In this document: in pieces, positions 26,286-34,928 of the stretch
Numbering within the stretch: position 1 is the stretch's first letter
Layout: every line of letters begins with the position of its first letter
Source of the DNA: an uncultured Rhizobium sp.
GTDB lineage: Bacteria > Pseudomonadota > Alphaproteobacteria > Rhizobiales > Rhizobiaceae
DNA: 59,803 bases
NCBI GenBank assembly: GCA_945952045.1
Contig: CAMFHE010000032.1
Location: forward strand, 1 to 59,803
Direction of reading: 5' to 3'
The notes under the pieces: model-generated
What the model saw: only the letters and a program-made list of their open reading frames with translations
What the model was told of the DNA's origin: nothing
The model's database searches: none
Made by a program: the position numbers and the translations under genes

Positions 26286-26855
26286 TCAGTCATCTCCTGC
26301 ACGGGCAGAAGGCAGTCGATTTGCCGCAGCGTCTAGCAATGCCCGAGAGTACAAACAATGAAACCCAGTCAGAGCCCGGTAGCCAATGCCGATCCTGCTG
26401 CGTCCCTCCGCCGGCACGACGGCGGAGCCGGAATAGAGCGTGGTTTCCCCGCGCTTGGTTTCGATCATAAACCAGGATCTCGTGTTGCCCGACTTGTCGT
26501 TCAACATGATCTGATCTGGCTGGCGCGCCTCCACCTGCCAGACGGAAAAGCGGGACACCTCTCCGAGCGCCAGTCGGCGTGCATCCTGGTCGCTTGTGGC
26601 ATAGCCAAACAGACCGAGAAGCCAGCGCTCGATCTTGAAAAGCGGCGTCGTGTAAAAGGCTTCGACATAATTCGTAAAATCAACATGTCCGGCAACTGTT
26701 ACGGCGAAGCAGTCCGTGTAGACGCCCTCTCTTTGATAGGCGGCCAGCAATGCAGTGGTCGGTAGTTCGCAAGCGGCGACCGGTGACATCCTCCTCAATC
26801 GGGCAGGTCCGGATGTCGTCGAGGAGCCGGGCCTTTGATGCTCATTTGGGATCAT
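26286..26855 (-). CDS. Hypothetical protein
   Basis: This 189-residue protein from ATG 26855 overlaps the upstream gene by 14 bp; the frame is open back to 27035 but lies inside the neighbour. Visible segments are FYTTPLFKIERWLLGLFGYA, SRFSVWQVEARQPDQIML and TLYSGSAVVP. The layout is reminiscent of its downstream DUF2867-like neighbour, so the two may share a fold. No function is recognised. Confidence 0.55.
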   Translation of the reverse strand: MIPNEHQRPGSSTTSGPARLRRMSPVAACELPTTALLAAYQREGVYTDCFAVTVAGHVDFTNYVEAFYTTPLFKIERWLLGLFGYATSDQDARRLALGEVSRFSVWQVEARQPDQIMLNDKSGNTRSWFMIETKRGETTLYSGSAVVPAEGRSRIGIGYRALTGFHCLYSRALLDAAANRLPSARAGDD

Positions 26856-27696
26856 TTCGATCGCTCCATGGCGCCGGTCGGCCAAAGACAAAGCCGATAC
26901 GCTGAAGATGTTGTACGAACTCCGGTTGGAAGCCGAGGCGCTGGTAGACAGGATGGCGGATGGTAAGACGATCCTCCGCGCCGAAGCGCCGTATGGATTG
27001 CTTCTCGCTGAAGGAGTGGGTTTGGCAGATGACAACCGGACCCGACGAGGGGCCGCCGGTTCCGATGACGGGAACCGTCAGATAGGGCTTGCGCATGGAG
27101 GCGAACATGTTGCTGAAACCGATATGCCGCATAATCTGCCAGAAGGTGCGTATTGACTGGCGCTGGCCAATGCTCAACTCGCCATCTGCGATCAGGTGAC
27201 CATCCTCTGACGGAAACTGGAAGTTGATCCGCTTCTTGCCTATCGCAATATCGCTGTGAGATATCTTCGCGTCCAAGCACAGATGCTCGCGGTTATAGCG
27301 CACGACACGCTCTGTGCTGTTCCACAATCCATGGCACACCATACGTGCGGGCGAGGCGGTGACGAGCGTGCGAAGAACGGCGTAGGGGCTGGCGGGAACT
27401 GGCTCGATTGGACGTGGTGCGGCAAAGAGCGAGATCTGGAGCTCGTGATGCGGTCCAAGATTGGCTTTGGAGAAATCGCAGATCCAGATCGCCGCGAGCG
27501 CGCGCCCCTGCGAATCGACAACCGGCACAAGGTCGGCTGGGGCCAGGAGCTCGGATGCGACCTTCGCTTCAACGGTCCCGCCTACCAGAAGCATTGTTCC
27601 ATCCATGACGTGGTAGGGGGTTGAAAGCGCCTCGCCTGAAATGGTTACTTCGCCATCCAGCGGATGATCTCGAAAGAGGATGCTCTTGCCGTTCAT
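26842..27696 (-). CDS. Acetoacetate-decarboxylase-fold-like protein, function unknown
   Basis: This 284-residue protein is without signal peptide or membrane helices. A central region (ALAAIWICDFSKANLGPHHELQISLFAA in parts) and a C-terminal RIGFVFGRPAPW recall the acetoacetate decarboxylase-like beta-barrel family, but the match is weak and no catalytic lysine was identified. It overlaps the TetR gene by 4 bp (ATGA) and the next gene by 14 bp, so it is part of one operon. Confidence 0.5.
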   Translation of the reverse strand: MNGKSILFRDHPLDGEVTISGEALSTPYHVMDGTMLLVGGTVEAKVASELLAPADLVPVVDSQGRALAAIWICDFSKANLGPHHELQISLFAAPRPIEPVPASPYAVLRTLVTASPARMVCHGLWNSTERVVRYNREHLCLDAKISHSDIAIGKKRINFQFPSEDGHLIADGELSIGQRQSIRTFWQIMRHIGFSNMFASMRKPYLTVPVIGTGGPSSGPVVICQTHSFSEKQSIRRFGAEDRLTIRHPVYQRLGFQPEFVQHLQRIGFVFGRPAPWSDRNDPK

Positions 27697-28292
27697 TGTA
27701 ATTCCCTGCCCAGATCAGGTGGAGTTGTTTCTTGCGTTGATCTCGGCGCCAGCAACCGCATGAAAGTGCTGTAGAGACGCTCCATTTCCGCTGCGTTTTT
27801 GCCGTATCCGGTCGCGGTGAGGCCAATGAAGGCGGCGTTTTCGATGATGGCCAGATCTCTGGCGTCTTCGGGGGTGAAGTTGCCGCTGGCAAAATGCAGG
27901 TCGGCAAGATAGGAAATTCGGATTTGGTCGATCTCGGCAACCATCTGCTCGACTTCCTGGTTCTTCTCGGCAAGTCGTCGCATGCCATGGCCGATCCTGG
28001 GATCGAGATGGATGACGATGCGATTAAGGTGCTCCATTCGTTGCTGAGGCTCGGCTTCGGCTTCAACGCGTTCGATCACGTTTTCGGTGTAACGTTTGCG
28101 CCAATGCACGGCTAAGGCGATGATGAACTCGTCGTGACTTTGGAAATGCGCATAGAAAGAGCCCTTCGTCTTTCCGGCGCGCAGACAAAGCCCGTCGATT
28201 GTCAGGGAATCAGGGCCGCCCTCTGCCAAGGTTTCAAGGCCGAAATCGAGCCAGTCCAACACAGACATTCGTAGTCTGCCTGCCTTGCTCAT
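27693..28292 (-). CDS. TetR-family transcriptional regulator
   Basis: This 199-residue protein (start ATG 28292) has an N-terminal HTH: LETLAEGGPDSLTIDGLCLRAG, TKGSFYAHFQSHDEFI. The C-terminal ligand domain is all helical. It lies second in an operon after a small membrane protein, overlapped by 4 bp at each end. It probably represses the operon promoter near 28690. The ligand is unknown. Confidence 0.88.
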   Translation of the reverse strand: MSKAGRLRMSVLDWLDFGLETLAEGGPDSLTIDGLCLRAGKTKGSFYAHFQSHDEFIIALAVHWRKRYTENVIERVEAEAEPQQRMEHLNRIVIHLDPRIGHGMRRLAEKNQEVEQMVAEIDQIRISYLADLHFASGNFTPEDARDLAIIENAAFIGLTATGYGKNAAEMERLYSTFMRLLAPRSTQETTPPDLGRELQ

Positions 28293-28666
28293 GTCAGAAG
28301 GCCCGCAATGCCGAGAAGCCCCAGACCGAGAAACAGGATCCATTGGCCGAATTCCTTCATCGGCAGGCGAAAGATCGCGATCTGAATGACGTTGAGAAGC
28401 GCGAACAGGAACGACATGCTGGTCGCCAGAACCGCCAGATCCGAACTTGCGCCAGAACGCGAGGCATAAGCGAAAGCGGCTGCCAGCGCCGCTATGGTAA
28501 TGGTGACGAGATGCCAGCAGTAATAGTGGGTGTACTTTGCGCTTCGATTAATCTCCGTCGAAGCCAGAAGTGGCCGTACTGCTTCACGACCTCCAGCGAC
28601 AACGTGGATTGCACAAATAAGCGCTGCGGCACCCGCAGCAGAAAGGAACCATGCGTTCACGACCAA
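28289..28666 (-). CDS. Small four-helix membrane protein
   Basis: This 125-residue protein has four predicted transmembrane segments (about residues 6-26, 48-68, 76-96 and 104-124) and is otherwise unrecognised. It is the first gene of the minus-strand operon and overlaps the TetR gene by 4 bp. It could belong to a DUF-type inner-membrane family. Confidence 0.65.
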   Translation of the reverse strand: MVVNAWFLSAAGAAALICAIHVVAGGREAVRPLLASTEINRSAKYTHYYCWHLVTITIAALAAAFAYASRSGASSDLAVLATSMSFLFALLNVIQIAIFRLPMKEFGQWILFLGLGLLGIAGLLT

Positions 28667-28692
28667 CGCCTCCTAAAACAAATTAACAAACC

Positions 28693-28701
28693 ATACCGTA
28701 T
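28693..28701. promoter_or_regulatory. Candidate TetR operator upstream of the 28666 operon
   Basis: The AT-rich interval 28670-28712 contains the palindrome ATAC-C-GTAT (28693-28701), extended by a second CGTAT that makes a direct repeat (CGTATCGTAT at 28697-28706). It is 27 bp before the first gene of the operon, which includes a TetR regulator. Binding is inferred only. Confidence 0.4.
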
Positions 28702-28712
28702 CGTATTAATTT

Positions 28713-28970
28713 GGACAAGCGTGAATATTGAGACCTTTGGGTCTGCTGGCTTGGCCGCTACATCACGTGAGTGATCAGAGAGAAAAGACCTGCGCTAATG
28801 AGAAACGGTTCCGTTGAGCCACCGCAGTCGCAGTCGGTGGATATGGGTTGAGCCTGCGCGGCACCGGCCAGGATTTTTGTCACCTAAAAAAATTTTACCA
28901 ATCGGATAGCTAAGCGGCTGACCCAAGTAGCAATTTGAGATGATTGCAGGCCCCCGCAACCAAATAAAAC
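28713..28970. other. Intergenic region without a recognisable gene
   Basis: Between the operon promoter and the terminator no frame looks coding. There is an AT-rich patch near 28880-28905. With 29007-29213 on the other side of the terminator, the whole interval 28667-29213 is free of convincing genes. Confidence 0.5.
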
Positions 28971-29006
28971 AAAAGCCCCGGCGCCAAATATGGACCGGGG
29001 CTTTTT
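28971..29006. terminator. Bidirectional rho-independent terminator
   Basis: An 11-bp perfect stem (AAAAGCCCCGG at 28971-28981, CCGGGGCTTTT at 28995-29005) with a 13-nt loop is followed by a T run on the plus strand and, by its A run, a U run on the minus strand. It would stop transcripts leaving the pyridoxine-oxidase operon leftwards. Confidence 0.85.
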
Positions 29007-29213
29007 GTCGTTGATGAACCCACGAAGATGGCTTCTGATCTGCTTACCATTTCGTGCCCATTGTTGAGACAGCGTTGTTGTCCGATGCGGCGGCGCAATT
29101 CCGGCCCACTTCCGCTCAGCAGGCCAGTCTTCCGAAAGAATGCAGGGCAAGGTTGGGCAAGTTCACTGGAGGGCAGCCGCGGTCCTTTTCTATTTGCCCG
29201 GGGACAGGCGCCT

Positions 29214-29795
29214 TCAGCGTTGTCCATCCTCGCCAATGACTGACTGCTTCAGAAGTCCACCGACCCGCGCGTTGGGACGGCCGCCGGTACCCATTACGAG
29301 AGCGAAGAGGATTTCGTCAGGTCGCGGTGCGTCCTGGATGCCAATTTCCATGCTGTTGAAATGACTGCGGACATAACAGGCATGGATATAATGGACTGGC
29401 ACCATCAACCGATAGCCTGCCGCAGCGACAGCTTTGTTGGCCGGTACCAACGCTCTCGGCCGGCCGAGGGCCTCGCGCATTGCCCAGCCGCCGGCCTCGT
29501 GCCAGACGGCTGCGTGTTCGATCTCGCCGTTCACGCCCACGATCGCGGCCTTGCCGTAGACCTCGATATGTTCCTTACCGCCGAGCGCATCGATGATTTC
29601 GTTCGCCAGTTCGGTTCCGAGGCTCCGCAGTTCGGCCATGAAGGGGAGCAGGTCCTCCACATAATGGCCGGCATAGGGATTTTTGACGACGGCAGACGCT
29701 GCGGCCATGCGCAATGGAGTATCCAACACGCGCCCCATGTCCTGGCGAATCGTATCGATCGTCAAGCTTTTCTTGCGAATGCTAATCAGCGACAT
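29214..29795 (-). CDS. DUF1185 (amino acid synthesis family) protein, copy 1
   Basis: This 193-residue protein is of the AA_synth/DUF1185 family. Key segments are VVKNPYAGHYVEDL, EVYGKAAIVGVNGEIEHAA, VPVHYIHACYVRSHFNSMEIG and APRPDEILFALVMGTGGRPNARVGG. The start at ATG 29795 overlaps the end of the pyridoxine 4-oxidase gene by 14 bp. A paralogue with the same motifs lies at 34310-34900. The family has no established reaction; its place in a vitamin B6 catabolic operon suggests a role in that pathway. Confidence 0.8.
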   Translation of the reverse strand: MSLISIRKKSLTIDTIRQDMGRVLDTPLRMAAASAVVKNPYAGHYVEDLLPFMAELRSLGTELANEIIDALGGKEHIEVYGKAAIVGVNGEIEHAAVWHEAGGWAMREALGRPRALVPANKAVAAAGYRLMVPVHYIHACYVRSHFNSMEIGIQDAPRPDEILFALVMGTGGRPNARVGGLLKQSVIGEDGQR

Positions 29796-31371
29796 GTTTT
29801 TCTTCCGCACATTGCCGGATGGCAGCCGAGTGGCTGGCGAAGCGACCAACAAAGGACTCGGCGATGGCGAGCACGGCCGCATGGATCGGGCCGGCCGTCA
29901 GGCTTGGCATCACCGATGCATCCACCACGGATACATTGTCGAGAGCGCGCAGCTTCAGATTCCCATCAACAACCGCGCCTTCATCCTTACCCATGCGGCA
30001 GGTTCCGCAGGGATGGTGGTGGGTAATGACAGCCTTGGCGATGAAATCGTCGATCTCCCCTGGTGTCGTCAGACGGCCTGGCAGGATCTCTTCCGCACGC
30101 CAGTCATCGAGTCCGGAATGGTGCCCGATGGTGCGCGCGGCCTCAAGCGCCTGACGAAACAGGGCACGATCCTGTTCCGTCTGCAGATAGCAGGGGTCGA
30201 TCACCAGCCGGTCGGAAATGTCCGGGCCGCTGATCCGGATGGTTCCCCGGCTCGTGGGGTGGGTGACGCCGAACAGAAGCGAGAAGGCGCCGCCGGGCGC
30301 CGGCGCCGTGAAGCGCTCCGAAACGATTGGCGCCACCCCGCAGCCCACGACGATGTCCGGCCGGCCCTTCTCCGTAAAGCTCCCGGCGCGCATATAGGCC
30401 ATGGATTCCGAATGCTGCAGGCGCGACGCCGGCAAGGGTCGCCGAGTGGCATAGAGATTGCCGGCGCCAAGGAGATGGTCCTGCAGATTTTGGCCGATCT
30501 CCGCGACATCGATCAGGCATGGAACGCCGGCGGCCTTCAGGACGGCTTCAGGACCGATCCCCGAGCGCATGAGCAGTGCGGGGCTTTCCAGGGCGCCTGC
30601 GCAGAGAATGAGCGTATCGCTTGCGATGGTTTGTGCACCGGAGGGACCGAGAAGGTCGAGAGCCCGCGCGACCCTGCCCTCAAGTCTGATCTTCAATACC
30701 TGATGGCCGGTGAGGATCGTCAGGTTGTGCCGCGCCCGCACCGCGGGCGTCAGCCAGGCGTCGGCAACGGTGACGCGGCGGCCCTGGCGGATGTTGAGCG
30801 CGTTCGGCGTAACGCCGATCATGCGACCGCTGTTGTGTCCTGCGAGGCGCTCGAGCCCGAGAGCGGCGCCGCTTTCCATGAAGGCGGTTGTGAGCGGGCT
30901 CACTTCGTCGCCGGGCATGTAGACCGGCATCGGGCCGTTTGCCCCATGGGTGCCGTCGCCGCCGAGCGGATGGTTCTCATTTGCCATGAAGGCGGGAAGC
31001 AGCCCTTCCCAACTCCAGCGCGGATCGCCGGTCGCCTCCGCCCAAACAGCGAAATCCTGTGGGTGGCCGCGCATGTACCCCATTGCATGCAGGCAGCTCG
31101 ATCCCCCCACGACCTTACCGCGGGCCCAGTGGTGCGAGCGTCCGGCCGTGCCGCTCTGGGGCTCGGTCACGTAATCACGGTCGTAGCTTCGGCCCTGGAG
31201 CGCGGGCCATGCGGCCGGCTTCCAGATGTCGGGGTCCTCGGGTTCGTATCCGGCCTCGATCAGGACGACCCGACAGCTTGCATCCTCACTCAGGCGCGCA
31301 GCGAGCAACGCCCCTGCAGAGCCACCTCCGACAATGGCCACATCATGGCCGATCCGGTCTGGCTGGTTCAT
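29782..31371 (-). CDS. Pyridoxine 4-oxidase (GMC oxidoreductase)
   Basis: This 529-residue GMC flavoprotein has the FAD dinucleotide motif VGGGSAGALLAARLS (about residues 14-28), the GMC signature around WARGKVVGGSSCLHAMGYMRG, and the active-site HHHPCGTCRMG near residue 460. Pyridoxine 4-oxidase (EC 1.1.3.12) oxidises pyridoxine to pyridoxal with O2. The specific call rests on the neighbouring, very distinctive vitamin B6 pathway genes and on the same placement beside a GntR repressor in Mesorhizobium loti. By sequence alone it could be any choline-dehydrogenase-like GMC enzyme. Confidence 0.8.
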   Translation of the reverse strand: MNQPDRIGHDVAIVGGGSAGALLAARLSEDASCRVVLIEAGYEPEDPDIWKPAAWPALQGRSYDRDYVTEPQSGTAGRSHHWARGKVVGGSSCLHAMGYMRGHPQDFAVWAEATGDPRWSWEGLLPAFMANENHPLGGDGTHGANGPMPVYMPGDEVSPLTTAFMESGAALGLERLAGHNSGRMIGVTPNALNIRQGRRVTVADAWLTPAVRARHNLTILTGHQVLKIRLEGRVARALDLLGPSGAQTIASDTLILCAGALESPALLMRSGIGPEAVLKAAGVPCLIDVAEIGQNLQDHLLGAGNLYATRRPLPASRLQHSESMAYMRAGSFTEKGRPDIVVGCGVAPIVSERFTAPAPGGAFSLLFGVTHPTSRGTIRISGPDISDRLVIDPCYLQTEQDRALFRQALEAARTIGHHSGLDDWRAEEILPGRLTTPGEIDDFIAKAVITHHHPCGTCRMGKDEGAVVDGNLKLRALDNVSVVDASVMPSLTAGPIHAAVLAIAESFVGRFASHSAAIRQCAEEKHVAD

Positions 31372-31423
31372 TCAGATCTCCCCTGGAACGGTATCAACGA
31401 GCCGGGCAACGGTTACGCCGCCG

Positions 31424-32095
31424 TCAGGCGCTCTCGCCCATCGCCGCCTTCGCGGCCGCTTTCGCGCGCACGAGATGGCGATGCGCCGCCTTGCGGGCGG
31501 CCTTCTCGTCGCCGGCCGAAATGGCCTCGAAAATTTGCGTCATTTCTGCCAGGCTGCTTTGCGCGCGCCCCTTGAGCGACATCGAGCGTCCGCGGAAAAA
31601 GCTGATCCGGGCAAGCAGCCCGCGATGAACCTCCTCGATGATCGGATTTCCGCAATTGGCCAGGATGATCGCATAGAACTCTGCCGCCGCCATCACCCGC
31701 GCATAGCTGTCCTCGCTTGAGGCTGCCTCGCGAAATGCGCTCAGGGACTTTTCAAGGGCCGCGAGTTTCTCCTTGGTGATCAGCTTGGCGCAACGCCCGA
31801 CCGCCTCGATTTCCAGAAGCTCGCGCACTTCGTAAATCGCGGTCGCCTCCTCCCACGTCAGCGTCGGCATCGACGGACCGCGGTTTGGGATGATTTCGAT
31901 GAGCCGCTCCGCCTCGAGGCTGCGGAGCGCTTCGCGCAGGGACGGACGGCTCACGCCAAGCTCGGCGCAGAGCTGGCTTTCGACAAGGCGCGTGCCCGGC
32001 TGGAACATGCCCGAAAAAATCGCATGACGCAATTTTTCGACAGTCTCCTGCTGCACGGTTCGAGGTGAAATCCGCAGATTCAGAACCGGCTTCAT
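31424..32095 (-). CDS. GntR-family (FCD) repressor of vitamin B6 catabolism
   Basis: This 223-residue protein has a winged HTH (TVEKLRHAIFSGMFQPGTRL, ELGVSRPSLREALRSLEAERLIE) and an all-helical FCD ligand domain. The start at ATG 32095 is preferred; a GTG at 32140 is in frame. In M. loti a GntR regulator encoded at the same place (mll6786) represses the vitamin B6 degradation genes. Here it lies between the leftward pyridoxine 4-oxidase and the rightward catabolic operon, ideal for controlling both. Confidence 0.85.
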   Translation of the reverse strand: MKPVLNLRISPRTVQQETVEKLRHAIFSGMFQPGTRLVESQLCAELGVSRPSLREALRSLEAERLIEIIPNRGPSMPTLTWEEATAIYEVRELLEIEAVGRCAKLITKEKLAALEKSLSAFREAASSEDSYARVMAAAEFYAIILANCGNPIIEEVHRGLLARISFFRGRSMSLKGRAQSSLAEMTQIFEAISAGDEKAARKAAHRHLVRAKAAAKAAMGESA

Positions 32096-32262
32096 GCAGG
32101 GGCCTCGCTGGCGTTTCGATGATGTTTCCACATATGTCACCCTTCCATATTCGCCTTAATGTCATTTTGCAAGATTGAAAGAATGTCTGACAATCCTGTT
32201 GACGCTTTTGGGAAAGTATGTTCACTTTGCCCCAACACAAAACAAAAAGAGGGGAGCGTTCG
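32096..32262. promoter_or_regulatory. Divergent control region of the vitamin B6 operons
   Basis: This 167-bp AT-richer interval lies between the GntR gene and the hydrolase gene. It holds the palindrome TGTC-T-GACA at 32184-32192, a plausible GntR-FCD operator. Possible promoter elements are TTGCAA (32167-32172) with GACAAT (32189-32194), 16 bp apart; their -10 overlaps the palindrome. A GAGGGGAG ribosome site precedes ATG 32263. Confidence 0.5.
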
Positions 32263-33093
32263 ATGGGGGCGGATTTGCCTTACCGACGACTCGCGTCACG
32301 ACGGATCGATATCGGCCGAATCGTGTTGAACATCCGGGAAGAGGGCGAAGGCCCGCTGATGCTCTTTCTGCATGGCATCACGGCGAATTCGGCCGTTTTC
32401 GCGCCGCTGATGGCGGATTTTTCAAGCCGGTTCCGCACGGTCGCTGTCGACCAGCGCGGTCATGGCCTCAGCGACAAGCCGCAGACCGGTTACGAGGCCG
32501 ATGATTACGCCGAAGACATTGCCGCGCTGATCGGCACTCTTGATCTCGGCCCGGCGATCCTGATTGGCCATTCGCTTGGCTCGCGCAATTCGGTGACGGC
32601 CGCGGCCCGTCATCCGGCATTGGTGCGCTCGGTCGTTGCGATCGACTTTACGCCCTTCATCGAGGACGAGGTCTTCGATGCGCTGGAAGCGCGCGTGAAT
32701 GCCGGGGATCAGGCTTTCGAAAGCATTGATGCGGTCGAGGCCTATCTTGCCCGGCGTTATCCCAACATTCCCGAGGGCGCGATCCGCACCCGCGCGGCCA
32801 GCGGCTACCAGAGAGGCCACGACGGCTATCGGCCCCTCGCCTCTCCCTCCGCGATGGCGCTGACAGCGAACGGGCTGCGGGCCGACCTTGCGCCCGCCTA
32901 TCGGTCGGTGACGCGGCCGGTGCTTCTCGTGCGCGGCGGTGACAGCAAGCTCGTGTCCGCCGCAGCGCTGGCCAAGACCAGCGCCCTGAGGCCTGACCTG
33001 CCGGTCGTGGTCGTTCCAGGCGCCGACCATTACGTCAACGAGGTCTCGCCCGAGACCACCTCGCGAGCAATCACCCATTTTATCGACGCTTGA
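32263..33093 (+). CDS. 2-(acetamidomethylene)succinate hydrolase
   Basis: This 276-residue alpha/beta hydrolase has the oxyanion region LHGITANSAVF, the nucleophile elbow GHSLGS (Ser104), a candidate acid Asp128 (AIDFT) and His255 (GADHYVNE). The enzyme (EC 3.5.1.29) completes the pathway, giving succinate semialdehyde, acetate, ammonia and CO2. It is followed 19 bp later by the ring-opening oxygenase that makes its substrate, as in M. loti. The start at ATG 32263 is chosen for its ribosome site; an ATG at 32218 is also in frame. Confidence 0.85.
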   Translation: MGADLPYRRLASRRIDIGRIVLNIREEGEGPLMLFLHGITANSAVFAPLMADFSSRFRTVAVDQRGHGLSDKPQTGYEADDYAEDIAALIGTLDLGPAILIGHSLGSRNSVTAAARHPALVRSVVAIDFTPFIEDEVFDALEARVNAGDQAFESIDAVEAYLARRYPNIPEGAIRTRAASGYQRGHDGYRPLASPSAMALTANGLRADLAPAYRSVTRPVLLVRGGDSKLVSAAALAKTSALRPDLPVVVVPGADHYVNEVSPETTSRAITHFIDA

Positions 33094-33112
33094 GACAGAC
33101 GGAAAACGTGAC

Positions 33113-34252
33113 ATGGCTATTATCAATAAGAGTTCCGCGCGGTCGCGCCGCGCCGAAGTCGCAGGCGGCGGGTTTGCCGGTTTGACCGCTGCGATCGCCC
33201 TGCGCCAGAACGGCTGGGACGTGCGCCTCCACGAAAGAAGCAATGAACTGCGTGCCTTCGGGGCCGGCATCTATCTCTGGCACAACGGCTTGCGCGTGCT
33301 GGAAGGCGTCGGCGCATTGAACGAGGTCCTGGAGGGGTCGCACACCCCGCCGACCTATGAAACCTGGATGCACAACAAGTCCGTCTCGAAGGAGACCTTC
33401 AAGGGGCTGCCCTGGCGCGTCATGACGCGCAGCCATCTCCACGATGCGCTGGTGAACCGGGCCAAGGCGGTCGGTGTGGAGATCCGCGTTAATTCCGAAG
33501 CGGTCGCCGCGGATCCCGCGGGCCGTCTCACCCTGCAGACGGGAGAGGTCATAGAGGCAGATCTGATCGTCGGGGCGGACGGCGTCGGCTCGAAGGTGCG
33601 CGATTCCATCGGTTTCCAGCAGGAACGCTGGGGCTCCAAGGACGGCATCATCCGACTGATCGTCCCGCGCAAGAAGGCAGAGCTCGGCCATGGCGAATGG
33701 GACAACACCATCGACATGTGGAACTTCTGGCCGCGGGTCCAGCGCATTCTCTATTCGCCCTGCAACGAAAACGAACTTTATCTCGGCCTGATGGCGCCAT
33801 CGGACGATGCGCGCGGATCGCGCGTGCCGCTCGATCTCGATGTGTGGGTGGAGATGTTTCCGTTCCTGGAGCCTTGCCTCATCGAGGCGGCCAAGCTCCA
33901 GACGGCTCGCTACGATCGATACGAGACGACCAAGTTGGACCGCTGGACCGCCGGCAAGGTGGCGCTGGTCGGCGATGCCGCACATGCGATGTGCCCCGCG
34001 CTGGCGCAGGGTGCGGGCTGTGCCATGGTCAACGCGTTCAGCCTGGCGCAGGATGTTGCCGCCGAAGGCGCGGTCGAGGATGCCCTGCTTGCCTGGGAAA
34101 GGCGCATTCGCCCGATTACGGACCGCACGCAGGCGATTTCCGCCGATTACGCTGCCAACCGGTCGCTGTCGAAGGGCAACATGTTCACGCCCGAAGCGCT
34201 CGAAGCTGCTCGGTACGACCCCATCAACCGCGTCTATTCCTGGCCTCAGTGA
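33113..34252 (+). CDS. 2-methyl-3-hydroxypyridine-5-carboxylate oxygenase (MHPCO)
   Basis: This 379-residue class A flavoprotein monooxygenase has FAD motif VAGGGFAGLTAAIAL (residues 16-30), a DG motif (IVGADGVGSKVRDS) and GD motif (VALVGDAAHAMCPALAQGAG). Stretches such as GAGIYLWHNGLRVLEG and NTIDMWNFWPRVQRILYSP match the characterised M. loti enzyme as I remember it, and length is the same. The enzyme (EC 1.14.13.242) opens the pyridine ring with O2 and NAD(P)H to give 2-(acetamidomethylene)succinate. The family tie is strong. Confidence 0.93.
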   Translation: MAIINKSSARSRRAEVAGGGFAGLTAAIALRQNGWDVRLHERSNELRAFGAGIYLWHNGLRVLEGVGALNEVLEGSHTPPTYETWMHNKSVSKETFKGLPWRVMTRSHLHDALVNRAKAVGVEIRVNSEAVAADPAGRLTLQTGEVIEADLIVGADGVGSKVRDSIGFQQERWGSKDGIIRLIVPRKKAELGHGEWDNTIDMWNFWPRVQRILYSPCNENELYLGLMAPSDDARGSRVPLDLDVWVEMFPFLEPCLIEAAKLQTARYDRYETTKLDRWTAGKVALVGDAAHAMCPALAQGAGCAMVNAFSLAQDVAAEGAVEDALLAWERRIRPITDRTQAISADYAANRSLSKGNMFTPEALEAARYDPINRVYSWPQ

Positions 34253-34309
34253 GGTCTTCAAGGCGCGTGCGCGGGCCGAACCAATCATCCACCTCTTGAG
34301 GAGATCGAG

Positions 34310-34900
34310 ATGAATTATTCCATACAGGTTGAACAAAATTACGAGGTACGCGGGTGGTTCTCGTCTGTCCAGGAAATCTACCATGACGGTGGAGCGCCGC
34401 GGGAGAGCCTCGTTCGGGCTGCCGCCGGCGTCATTATCCGCAATCCCTTCGCCGGCAAGTTCGTGGCCGATCTGAGCCCGCTGACACATCCCAGCGATGC
34501 GATCGGTCATGCCCTCGGCCAACGCGCGGTCGCTCTGCTGGGTGGCCGGCCGGTCGAAAGCTACGGCAAGGGGGGCATCGCCGGCACTGCCGGGGAGCAG
34601 GAGCATGTCGTCGCCTGCATCACCACCACGTTCGGCAATCCGCTGCGCGAGCAGGTCGGGGGTGGAGCCGCCTGGATTTCCTCGGTCAGCAAGGTGGCCG
34701 CCGCCGGTACGGCCATCGACATCCCGCTGGCCCACAAGGACGAGCTTTACATCCGCTCGCATTACGACGCGATCACCTTCTGCGTGCCGGACGGTCCGCG
34801 CCCCGACGAAATCCTGATCTGCGTCGCCGTCGCCAGCGGCCCGCGCGTGCATCAGCGCGTCGGTGGCAAAACCGTCGCGGATCTGACGGCTTCCGTCTGA
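34310..34900 (+). CDS. DUF1185 (amino acid synthesis family) protein, copy 2
   Basis: This 196-residue paralogue of 29214-29795 shares the layout: VIIRNPFAGKFVADLSPL, ESYGKGGIAGTAGEQEH, IDIPLAHKDELYIRSHYDAI and GPRPDEILICVAVASGPR. It is in the rightward B6 operon between MHPCO and the YbhB gene. The reaction is unknown. Its conserved company in this pathway argues for a role in handling a reactive or lactonised intermediate, but that is inference. Confidence 0.8.
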   Translation: MNYSIQVEQNYEVRGWFSSVQEIYHDGGAPRESLVRAAAGVIIRNPFAGKFVADLSPLTHPSDAIGHALGQRAVALLGGRPVESYGKGGIAGTAGEQEHVVACITTTFGNPLREQVGGGAAWISSVSKVAAAGTAIDIPLAHKDELYIRSHYDAITFCVPDGPRPDEILICVAVASGPRVHQRVGGKTVADLTASV

Positions 34901-34928
34901 CCCGCCAGAAACAACAAGGATCCCATTC

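Noticed and set aside
29683..31575. 630-residue plus-strand open frame
   Set aside because: It is the shadow of the pyridoxine 4-oxidase gene on the other strand; its translation shows no domain.
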